DNA of 64,000 nucleotides from Tenebrio molitor. Lineage: Eukaryota > Arthropoda > Insecta > Coleoptera > Tenebrionidae. The notes beneath the pieces are model-generated. The model was not told the origin of the DNA. It ran no database searches and saw nothing but the letters and a program-made list of their open reading frames with translations. The translations under genes and the position numbers were made by a program. Below are positions 38,001 to 50,000 of the stretch, piece by piece; within the stretch, counting starts at the first letter, position 1; the number at the start of each line of letters is the position of its first letter. The stretch is from assembly GCF_963966145.1 (NCBI RefSeq), contig NC_091052.1, positions 11,532,001 through 11,596,000 on the forward strand, read 5' to 3'.

Positions 38001-41000
38001 AATTAATTTGTACAACAAAGTTCTTCTCATCCGTGATGTTGAGGAGACGGGGATATACTCGAAGAAAATTAGCTCCTCTTCTTTGCTGAATAATTGAGTT
38101 TAATTCAATTTCGTACGTTGTTAAGTAAGCTTTTCTTATTTGTTTTCAGTGGAAACATATAATGGAACGAACCTTCATTTCTGGCGTCTGGAACGAAGAC
38201 AAATGGGCGCTTACCTTTGCATCGCAAGCAACGACGTACCCCCGGCGGTCAGCAAAAGAATCGCCCTCAACGTGAATTGTGAGTGTTGAAGGTTCAATTT
38301 CTGCGTTTTCACCACCGAAGCGGCGAAATTATTTACGAATTTGCGTTGCACATCACGATCGGTGTTTGTTTCGGTCTGCGTCACAATAATTTGTGCTCCG
38401 TTTAGGTCCATCAGTCAAAATGCTCATAATTTATGGCGATCTGCATAATTTATTTAATTACGGTAACGGATATTCTCGACATCGGATGAATTAATTATTT
38501 TGCTTAATTAGTACGTTCAGTTTTGTTAATTAATTTTTAATCCGTTAAAAATTATAAAGACAACAAAAATGGTGGGTGCGCCGCACCAATTAATTTTAAT
38601 CGCTTTTTGTGACAGTCCCGCCTCCTAATAAACAACTTTTTTTTTATCAAAGCTCGTTTTAATCTGTCGCTAATTTATAAACAAAATTGCGTATTTTACG
38701 CCTGATTAAAAATAGAAGGTTTAAATTGTAATTCATTAAGCTGTTTAATATTTCAGAATTAAAGACGCAAATATATATTTGAAAAACGTATGGACTAAAA
38801 TTTATAATTGATCAGAACATTAATTTTAATATTTTTTATAACAGGCAAACTGGTAGTAAATTATTTTTATTTTAACATAAATCCTATTCATAAATATTTC
38901 AAATTTTAAAACACTTGATTTAAATAAATCAATAACAGTTTTAAAATATAATTTGCAGTTACAGAGATTGAAGCTCCGGATCAGTTAATTTTAATCGATT
39001 TTTCAAAAGGCAGACTAGTAATAAATTATTTTCAGTTTTATTTGGAAGGTGTGTATATATTATATTAAATACGAAATGATTTTTCGAAATAAGTCTAAGA
39101 TAATATTTTTTTAAATAAATGTTTATGGAAATGGTGGATGCGCCGGGTTATTTGCTTAACGGCCGTATTCACCAACGCCAGTTAACGTTAACTGTAGGTT
39201 AAAGTACTTTGTTACTTTAGTTACCTATTGTTATAACAATGTTTTCGTATATTTTAACCTACAGTTAACTTTAACTGGTGTTGGTGAATACGGGCCTAAG
39301 TCTTGTAATATTTTACAGTAAAAATAGTTATTTGTATAACTAGTTATGAAAGTCATACTTTTTTTCACTAATTTTCAGATTGATTAACGAGGGCGTAGCC
39401 CGAGTTAGTCAAGCAAATAAGTGAAAAAAAGAGACTTTCATAATGTGTTGTACACACTATTTTTTTGCATATCGATATAAGTTGAGAAATTTGGTCCAAA
39501 AGGATTTATAAAATATTACAAAAAAAAAGGTATGCGTTGACAATTGTCTCCAAGGAAATAGAATAAAATGATGCAAAAAAGTACTACTTTCACTACGATT
39601 TTTCGTGTAAAAAAGTGCTACTTTCACTACGATTTTGCGTGTAAAAAAGTGCCACTTTCATTACGATATGCAAAAAATGATTTTTGTAAAGCTTAAAATT
39701 TCATACGCGAATACTTTTTTGCATCTGCAGCCACGTTTAACACAGTTTTTTCATTTTTTCTTGCAAACCAGACGTCTTTCAAGGACGAGTTTCTCCTTAC
39801 AGCATTTTTAATTGACGATCCATTTTTTGATATAAATCTTAAGTGATTCAACATTTTAAAAATGCATGTAAAAATTATGTTTTTAAGACTTGGGTTATTG
39901 CATTAATGGGATTTTACTTTTCACCATCTAGAATATCTGCATTTTAAATTTCACAAAATTTCGTTGAAAAATAACCGAGATATTAGACTCGAAAGTCTTA
40001 GCTGAGACACCCTGTATATAAGCCTGGCCTCGATGCCGTGTCCCCCTTTTGCGAAGTTAAACATTTTAAAATTTCGATAAAGATATTCGGAAAACTGAGT
40101 AATTTTTCTTTGTATATTTAATATCTAATTTATAAATCGATAATTGATTAAAAAGATAAAATAACAGGTTTAAAAAAAATAATAATGAATGACTAAAATG
40201 GTGGATGCGCCTAGTCAAACTAGTAATAAATTAATTTTTAAAAAGCATTGGAGGCTCTGATGAGTGGTAATTCGTGATAATTCCACTGAATCAATTAATT
40301 CCAAGTCCAAATTTGTTTAATTTTAAAAATCAATTAATACTTGTACGGATGAACTGGTTAACGATAAATTTCCTATAAAAATTCTTAGTACTTAGTCGAA
40401 ATAAAAAAAAAACAACAATGGCATTACTTAAGTCCCCTGTTCAATCAAATTTAAACCACTCAAATTTCAGTGTTGGATTTTGTTTTGGGAGTTTCGTCGG
40501 GATACCCTTTAACGACGTACTCGCGGAAATGACGTGGTACTTCTTAGACTAGATTACCGACATTCCGGTTTGCGGGAGACGTCTCTATCGCCGATCCGGA
40601 ATCCGATTAGGTCCCTACGAATACGAATCTATTATAATTCAGCTAATACCCATTATCGACACCAAGTTATTATTTGGCGGCAGCGCGTACTAATGCGATT
40701 AGTTCTCTGACATGACTGCCGAGGTCATAAGTACATGTGTTCGGACATGGGAATTAACACATGGCCATAAACTAATTAGGAAGTTATCTGAAACAGAAGT
40801 TAGTTGATGCGTGGTGGTGGGTAGAGGGCGAACGGCCAGCCCTTACGCACCCTCTCGATAACGAGTTGAACCAACTTGCTCTCGGATGGGGCCGGATTAC
40901 GAGAATCCAAGACGCCAACTAGTTACACCCCCGGTCAAACAAAGAGTTTTCTTTTAAAATCCGACACACTACGCCCAACACAACAATGACAACTTCCGTT

Positions 41001-44000
41001 GTACCGTAAAATAAAAGCAAAAGATCGTCGACGACGACGAACAGAAGGAATTGTTCGTTGTTCGTCAACAGACCACCCAAATTTGCCATATTTAGATAAG
41101 ACAATGTACGAGGATAATAACAATAATAATAATAAACACAGCCTGGGAATTGCTCAAATCTGAACTTTGACGATAAATAGTTGGGCATTTATCGTCTCCA
41201 GACCGAATAAACTTGTGCAACTACGCAAACTTGCCAGCCACCATCGTGTTCTGTCTAGGAATAAGAGTAATAATTCTGAAGAACTTTTTTTGGCAATTTG
41301 TGCCATTCGCTTAACGAGCACTGTTGTTCATATTTCGAAACTCACAAACGGGAAAGAAAGAAATCGTCTCCCTCTCTCGTCAGAAACAATTAATTATTAT
41401 AATAAGATCTGTATGTGGGAACTCGTTAAGGAGATTACGTCAAATTTAAAAATAATCTGATTTAGTTACTTTTGTTGGATGAAATTGGTTAGAACCAGAA
41501 TTGAGCCGTCTCGGTGATTTAGACACGCCGCCGCCTTGATAGTTACTTATTCTAATTAATTCGTTGCAGTTGCGCCCGCCATTAAAGTGCCAAATCAGCT
41601 GTTGGGGGCACCCCTCAACACCGACGTTCAGTTGGAATGCTACGTGGAGGCCTTCCCCAACACCATCAACTACTGGGTGAAAAACAGGGGTGAGATGCTG
41701 CTGAACGGGTGAGTACGCGAGTACGGGATTTGTGTGGAAGAATCCAAAGAAAAGACACCGAAGTGGTGGTTTTTTCGGTACAAGTTCCCAAGCTGAACAG
41801 GTGGAACCGGAGTCGTAAACGTAAATGGAGCTGCCGAGGTAAAAAAGAAAAGCACAGTACTGCGAATATTAACGTGATTACGACGGTTCGCTGCACGTTC
41901 ATGAAACATTTAAACACACATCAAGTTAATTTGAATAACAAAATTCCCCTTTTATTTAAATAAAATATCGTGTGTTCATCGTGTCGTAAACGGTGAACAG
42001 ACGTGTATTACCCACCTCAGGAATTTTGCCCGAAATGAATTAGACTCGGGTATCAAAAATGCGAGCGAGACGTTGTAAACGGAGCCTTTCACAAAAGCGT
42101 TTTATCCCGGGGCGTCTTTATTAGTGTCCTAATTAGAGTCGCGAATTTCAATTGAAAATAACCTTTCATCTCGACGAAAACAACTAGCAAATCCCATAAT
42201 AAGGCAAGATATGACAGGCACTTACCTCATTATTACTCCACCGACAAAGTCTATCGACGAATGGATTACGAAAAAACATCTCAGACAACATTCAGATTGC
42301 GTAAGGGAATCACTTGAGTCTTTAATAGCCAATTACGACATGTTCAAGGTTAGGGGTGTCAATTTTTGACATTTAAACGCCCGAACCGGTCGCGAGACGG
42401 CGCCACGCGTCGTCACGCCGCCGGTGAAGAATTCAATTAAAATATAGTCCATTTTTTACCCTTTTGCGATGACGTCATTATCTAGTAACTTTACGTATGT
42501 TTGAGCTAGGATCAGAAACAAATTTGAATTGATCATAAATAACTATAAATGTGTCAAATTTGTTGACAATTGTTTCGAAAGGTTATGTTTGTAATCAATG
42601 TAATAAGTGAAAGAAATTAAAAATTGTCAAATTGACAGGAGCATAAAATAACCTCAAAGTGACCATCAATAAATAAACGTGCCTTTTTTTTGTTTTTTTC
42701 TGTTTCTGTCGTTTCAATAAAGAGAAAGCGAGGAAGGAAATCGTGACGTCACTTCAAAAGGGTAAAAATTGGACTATACCCCCAGGTCGACTGTAATTTT
42801 TGTAATCGTGCAGGGTTTCGGTTCCGAAGAGCGATGGAGGTTAATGCAGTCGAACAATGAAAAGTTTGCCGCCATATTGTATTCGGATTATTACGAGTAA
42901 AAATTTATTTGGCAAAAATGTCGTGGCACGGTCTCCCTATAGACTCCGGCAATTTACTAACGGGTTATATTTTAGCAACGACACGCAGAAAATAGATCGA
43001 GAAAACAGCCTTTGTAAGCTCGGGGAGGAGCAAATTTATACTCAATTTATATCATAAATTTTGTTTTGAACAAATAAGAATAGAACCTCATAAATCTGAT
43101 GTTTGACAAATGCTTAATTAATCATCCGGTTACTGGAAAACAAACGCCATCACAACTAGTTAATTCCCAAAATTTACCGTTTTCAATTTATCAATGATCG
43201 ATCCAATTATTGCTGCATTCATTATGACATAATGTGCCGAGATAACGTAGTTTGCTGCAACAAATTTATAATTTTAATTAAGTGAAGCCGAACAGAAGCG
43301 AACTGGCGTCGTTTACAACTACTCCGTACATTTTAGGTTATCTAACAGTGCCGTTAAAATGACTCAAGAACGGTAACCAGAATATTAATTGAGACCAGAT
43401 ACCTTGGGTCATAACTGACCCCACAGTATAATATCGTGTTTTGATTATTTCAAATCGATGTGTGGCAAAAAATCGTACGAATGTATCGGAAATAATTCTG
43501 CAAAGTGTCTCTAAATGAACGTGGGTATATCAAGAGTCCTGTGGAATTGCGCAGCTCTATTCGACGTCGTTGTTTTGATTGTGATTTTCTTCAGTTTTTC
43601 TACTTATATTCTAATTACTTTTCATCTTACAACAACCTTTATTAAAAACCTGTCATTAATCGACTTACATAACCTCAGTTTTTCTATTTGGTACCACAAT
43701 TGGAGAAAATCAGCAACCGCAAGATGGCGCTGCAAATTGAACGAAATAGGGAAAACAAAGAACAGCTGATTTCATTTGTATTTGGATTTAATTTGCCGGT
43801 AACAATTTTTTACATTTTACATTATAATAAATGGTTTAAAACAAATTGCAAGTTATAAGAACCACCAAGATTATCAGTTTGCGTTGATTTGTCTACCAAG
43901 ACCTTTGTCATTGCAACTTTATGGACTGGCTTTTCAACATTTATGTTTGTCTGTTGTGCTGTTTCTTCATTAACATCAACAGTTGGAGAAAATTTGTCAG

Positions 44001-47000
44001 CATCAGCAGCGTTACCCAGATCATTTCCTGCTTCTTTTACACCAAAATTTAACCTTCACGAACTACAAAAAAACAACACTAGTTCGGTCAATAAAATTTG
44101 TTATTATAGTACCTAAGATGCGTTACCTATTAGTAGTTTGTCCACATTTTACGGTTTTATTGTGAGTATCCACTGGTAAATTGTGAGAGGGAATGGCTGT
44201 AAGTTTCAATTGTCTCACTTGACACCTTTTGCTGTTGTGTAAAAAGCTATAATCATCAAAGCTTCCCAAACTTGCCCAAAGGTATAAAATCGGTTGGTAG
44301 AACGTGCTTTGTAACCCCCAATAAAAATATCTCCGAATTTACCCTGAGTCCCTGAGTCTGCTTGCAAAAAATCCCAACATCTTGACCTGCTGCAAGGGGT
44401 TTTAAACAGTTTATTATTAGGGATTGATACCCAACTCTTAGGGGCCAATAAAGCAATTGACTCTATTCTCACTTATTTCTAGAAGCTCTTTAATAGGTTT
44501 TCCGATTTTTAAAACTTCCTGCTTGGTATTTTTTAGAGTTTTTCATTGGGAAATAACATAATGGAAAGAGTGCAGAGAAATGTCTTTGCTCACTAAATAT
44601 CACACTGTATCACACTGCGGCACGGAACAATAACACTTTGAGGTACTCGTTATCACTTCATGCACAATTTATTATGAAAAATAAACGAATTTGGCTATTT
44701 TTTGGCGATTGAAATGTATTACGGCCAATACGTAAACATTTGTTTTCCCTATTTCGTTAGTTCAAAAATTACCACCAGAGGTCAGCCACTTCGCTGATTT
44801 TCTCCAATATGCTATTCGAATTCCACAAGACTCTCGATATACGTTCTTTTAGGGATATTTTATATTTTACTTGTGCGGATGTAAATGTTCAAAAATAAAA
44901 AATTAAGTTTTATCAAGAGTGCTTGCTTTAAGTGAAAAACCATGTGTGAATGAGATTCAAGTCTTCAAGGGCACATTTTGTAACAAGTTACCTAATAGTC
45001 TGTTCGTACTCGAGGAGGAAACAAAGTGACTTATGTCAAGAGAAGAACTGTTTGGAAGTTATGTTAAGTAAAGCTGTTGTTGGCAATAAGAAGTGTCAAA
45101 AAAAATCGACGATAGCGAGGAACGATTCAGATTGCGTTATATTTTTCTTGGAGTCGGGTCAGCAGTGACCCCAGGTGGGTGGAAGGTGTTAGTCATTATG
45201 TTCACTCGTAATGTGGATATAACCTTAGATTAAGTTTAGATTGCCTAAGCATGCACAAAGGACCCGAACTAAACTGTGTATATGGGGTAAATTTCTAAAC
45301 CTGAATCTCCCGTTCCCAAAATTGCAACTGCCTACAAAAATAATTATGCCAATGGCACCGTCGAGACTTCGCAGATGTGGAATAAATCAGAAGCGTAACC
45401 GTGACATAAATTTGCTGCATCTTGTCGTAATTCACGGTTTCATTAAGCTCTTTTAGTCTCGAAGCGAAAAACATAAATATTTGCAGGGAAAGTATCAACG
45501 TATGGCGTCTCATCCAATTTGCCAGCATCCAGAAACACCGTAACGACAACACCTTCAAATATTGTAACAAGAAACCTAATTACAGTTACCCTATCCGCCA
45601 TATTAGGAAATTGGATTAAGGACAAGAGCAATAATTTTGTTATGCAAATGTGCCCCGTTTCTATCGAATTATGTGCAAATTTATGATAAAACAAAAATTG
45701 AATTTTTTGCCGAAATTCAGACTCGTCTCATTTCGACTTTTAATAAGAACGGTAATGAATCATCATTATTGAGAAAAATGACGAATGAAACGGAGAAGTT
45801 AATTATGGCGCCTATTTACTGACAATGAGTAATTACGAAAGCATTAGTAAATCTTACTGGTTTAAACGTGTGCATGTGCAGCGCCGAGCCGTCAACTTCC
45901 ACAATTAATATTTCGCGCTGTCATTTCAGTTTCCCTTCAGAGAACTGTTTATTTAAGTGATTTGCCGTTATAAATCAAACAACCCTTAAAAATTGTCCGC
46001 GGGGATGATCATTTTTCAGAGCGCTTTTCACCGGTGGCGGATAAAAATCTACAGTGTATGCAACCAATAATACACCGTTCAAATGAAATTGAAGCGAGCT
46101 GCACACGAGAACTGTTGCACTTTTAAATAATATGGTAGGGCGAAGTGTTTCGAGGCGTTTTCAAGTAAGTTGCCATTAAATGAATCGCATGATTTAAAGC
46201 CTGGTCGGCCGTAAACAGGTCGTTCGGCTTTTTATGTGTGCAAATATTGCCTCTTCATAAATTTAACTCGGTGAAAAGCTGAACATGTCGCGCGGTGTGC
46301 AAACATAGTTTTTCCAAGAAGAACGAGTCGTATTTGCCCCAACACTCGCCCTCATTATGTGCTCAAGCTGTGCGAGTCGACTGGAGCAAACTCCTTTTGT
46401 ACATATTTAAATTCAATACCAGGCGCAACCGACTTCAATTAGCAGGTGCTTCGTGCAAAATTTAACAAACAAATTAGGCGTATAGTCTCGTACGCTAAAT
46501 ACATATTTAACCCTTCACACCGCTGAAATGTAGACGCACACATGGGCTAAACCGCATTACGCCTAATACGTACAGCCGCCTGCAAAAGAATCGAGCCTAC
46601 CCTCGCTAAGGAAATAATCACCAATTCATACTTCGACAAAGGGATATGACCACTGTCATAAACTCATAAATCTAATCTCTCAGACAGTTCGATATACGAG
46701 GGCTGTACCATTAGTTTTTGTCTTTTATTTAAACGGTGTTTTTATTGTGAATTTCAACATTTAATAACGAATATAATTTATGTGGTTTGCTTTATTCAAT
46801 AAAATAATGTTTTAAAATCCGGTTTAGTGCTTTTATTTTTGCTAATAAGAAAACAAGCAGTGTAAGATACAAATAAGTATCTACCTATGTTTAATTAAAA
46901 ATTAAATGCCACAATTTATCACTATTTCTGTTGCGTTTCTTTATATTAATTGATCTTAATCAATTTTCGATTGTTACACAGGAATTATCATTACATTACA

Positions 47001-50000
47001 TCATTACAAATTTATTTTTTTCCTCAAAAATTTTCTGATGTAAGATAACATAATTTTTATACTGTCATTTAGACAATTAAAGGGCTATCAGAATCAAGGA
47101 AAAAAATAGGGGCTTTCCATTTAAAAAAACTATCGATGACGTCATAACTCGAAAACAAATGACTGCTTGGAATTTTCTTTGGTACTAAAACATGTATTTT
47201 TATAAACTAAAATTGACTTGTCCACAAATTTTTTTGAAAAATTTTTTGTTTCATTTCGATTTAAAAATCGCCCGTGCGCGAGGTTACGTTTAGTTATGTG
47301 TGTTCAATTTTTGTAATTAAATAGTTGCTTCCCAAAGGTTGCTAGTGCGCAGGGGGTCTAACTCTTTCACATTTTTTAAAGTAATGCGAATTGTGCCAAT
47401 TTGTTGTAAAAATGCATGTAAAAAACCACCAACATTTTACCTAGAAAATACAACCGGTAATGTTATATGCATAGAGTTGATTTTTGACTTTTGGAAATAG
47501 AAATGTTTGGTTACGAGTGTCAATGATACTTTATGAAAACAGAAAATAAAAATTCGAATTGTTGTAATCTTGTGTTATTGAAAAGATTTCATTGTTTTTG
47601 CGGCAGTTTGAAATTTTTTGGCAGTCGCATATGTTTCGTGACATAATCGCCTTTTTGGCATAATAAAGAGATCGATCATCTTAGTAATATCAAAGTTACC
47701 ATTAGCACCTTTAGTGTAATTGTAATTTTTTTTTATTGGTAACCAATTTTGCTCATTTAAAACACGCCTGAGCGTGTATAAATCGAACTTTTCCATGACA
47801 ACATCGCGCGTTTTCCATGGAAACATCACCAACCCGAGAGGACCGGAGAAACGTGAAGTCTAAATGTTAACTCATTCAACATTAAAAAATATATATATCG
47901 TAAAGTATTCGTGGATAACTGGTCTTTAAAACACTTGCTCTATTTCGAACACTCCGGCTGCGCGTCGTGCTCGAAAAATCGCGCGTGTTTTAAAGAACTT
48001 AATATCCCCTTATACTTTAATATACTATACCAACTTAATTCAACAAGTGGTGGTTTTTAAATTGATTAAACCTTGTTCACGTTGAGTTGAACATTTCAAG
48101 GTCAAATTATTTAATTTTTTGGCTCTGTAATTATGTTTTGTAAATAGTGACATGCAGCTAACCAACATAATGCGATTTAGCAATGCTTAATTCAACGTGA
48201 ACGGTGTTTACCTGCATGTCACTATTTACAAAACATAATTACAGAGCCAAAAAATAAAATTATTTGACCTTGAAATTGTCAACTCAACGTGAACAACATA
48301 CATATAACATCAATAACAAAAACGTGCATAACAGAAATAGCCAACAACTAGGCCATTTAAATTTTAATGGAACATATTTATTTGTATGTTACACTACTTG
48401 TTTTCTTATAATCGAAAATAAAAGCACCAAAAGCGGATTTTAAAACATTTTTAATAAAGGCTCCAAATCGCTTAAAACCTTTAAAATTAGCTTGACGTTT
48501 CGTTTTGACAAGTTGTGACATTTATCAAAATCCGTTCACACAGGAGAAAATTCTCAAATTCTGACAGTGTCGAACAAAAAAATTATATATGAGTTGATAT
48601 GAAACATATTATTGTTTCGTCAAATTTGTCCAATAATTGAGCATAATACTGCTCTGTGATCGTTCTTCCCTTTTCCAAATTTCAAAAGTATTTCTACTTT
48701 ATACGTTACCTACATCAAAAGATCAAAAGATGATAATTATAGCCGTCAATATGGCATTACACAATAATATATTTCATAGCAACTCATATATTATTTTAAT
48801 ATGTGTAATGTGCTAATGTGCCTATGGCCAGGTTTGGTGGTTGATATCTGGTAGATCAGTATTATTATATTACATATATCATTATGATATTGTTATAATA
48901 TACATACATACAGGATGTTATGGATGTCCACAAATTTAATCACCAGTAAGACTCTTTAAAATAAACATTTGTTGTATATTGCTTTTTTTTTTAATCGAAT
49001 ATTTTCGGGAAAAAATGATATTGGTGATTAAATTTAGATATTACGTGGACTTCTATAACACCCGGTATAATGTAGAAATTAAATTTTCTAAAATCAAGCT
49101 TTTTGGAATACAGAATAGCAGTGGAACCATGTAACTTTATAGAGATAGAGATAGAAAGGTGATAGAAAAGAAAAGAAATGTCCAAGCCCGACCACCGAGC
49201 ACATGTTCTGTCTCGGTTCGGAATCGCTCGGGTCAACAAACATGTGCGCTACTATCCTTAGGATAAAAACTGAAAACGTCAATTTACACCGGTTGTTAAT
49301 GGGTTTTTATAATTATTTTTGATCATTTTATGTTGGTAACTGTTGATGTCATTGCGAAGCAGACTTGATCCATTCGAATTGCCCAACCGGGAATTTCGAA
49401 AATTGTTTCGACTAACCAAAGAATTGTATCAAAATTTAGTCGGTGAATTGACGCCTCATCAACATCTGTAATTTCTACAGCCTCCGTTTATTGCACCCAG
49501 AGAAAGACTTGAGGTCTGAGAGAAAACGATATATGCATTTAGTTGGTGAACGACAAAGATGGACAATTGGAAAGAGGCAAGAGTGCGCAAGAGAGCTCTT
49601 TCTATTTCTGTGCGTTCGTTTTCACCATCGGTTGTGCCGAATTCTCACGATTGGTGTTACACGGTTGGTTTGCGGCAAATAGAAAGAAATTTTCTTTCTA
49701 TCAAGTTACATGGTTCCACTGCAAGCGATTTTAACAAGACCACCATTATTTGTCGCATTTGCCAAAGCGCCAACGGAAATCCCCAGGCCAGGCAAGATTT
49801 TACAATCCTGGGTAAAATGGATTATTGCATTTGCACGATTTCACCAAGAAGAATGTTTTAGGTTGCTGTTAATGTCTATTTTGTATTACATACTATTTAT
49901 TTTGGAGAAAATCTAATTTGATATTTACTTTTTTATTATTGTATTTATAGTAAATTTCTTTATTATTTTTTTAAGTTAACTTTATTGTTATACGAGTTGC

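Larger units (their letters stand above)
38569..40212 (+). repeat. 15-bp box repeat, cluster E (plus orientation, sparse)
   Basis: Three boxes: ATGGTGGGTGCGCCG at 38569-38583, ATGGTGGATGCGCCG at 39131-39145 and ATGGTGGATGCGCCT at 40198-40212. They are 562 and 1067 bp apart. The second gap includes MITE insertions, and AT-rich DNA of the same character fills the rest. This cluster is in a different intron from clusters A-D. Confidence 0.7.
38279..41569 (+). other. 3.3-kb intron of the DIP-like gene
   Basis: It holds cluster E of the 15-bp box repeat (38569-40212), a PIF-type hairpin MITE (39160-39296), a three-copy 34-bp tandem repeat (39581-39677) and an ACACCCTGTATATA transposon-end-like sequence near 40010. 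From 40.5 to 41.5 kb it is less AT-rich with no recognised feature beyond short AAT and GAC runs near 41.03-41.14 kb. Confidence 0.8.

Noticed and set aside
45443..45694. 83-codon minus frame with a protein-like sequence (FEGVVVTVFLDAGKLDETPY)
   Set aside because: It looks slightly more protein-like than its neighbours, but I recognise no family, and a 91-codon frame overlaps it in another phase. Not enough to call a gene or a pseudogene.
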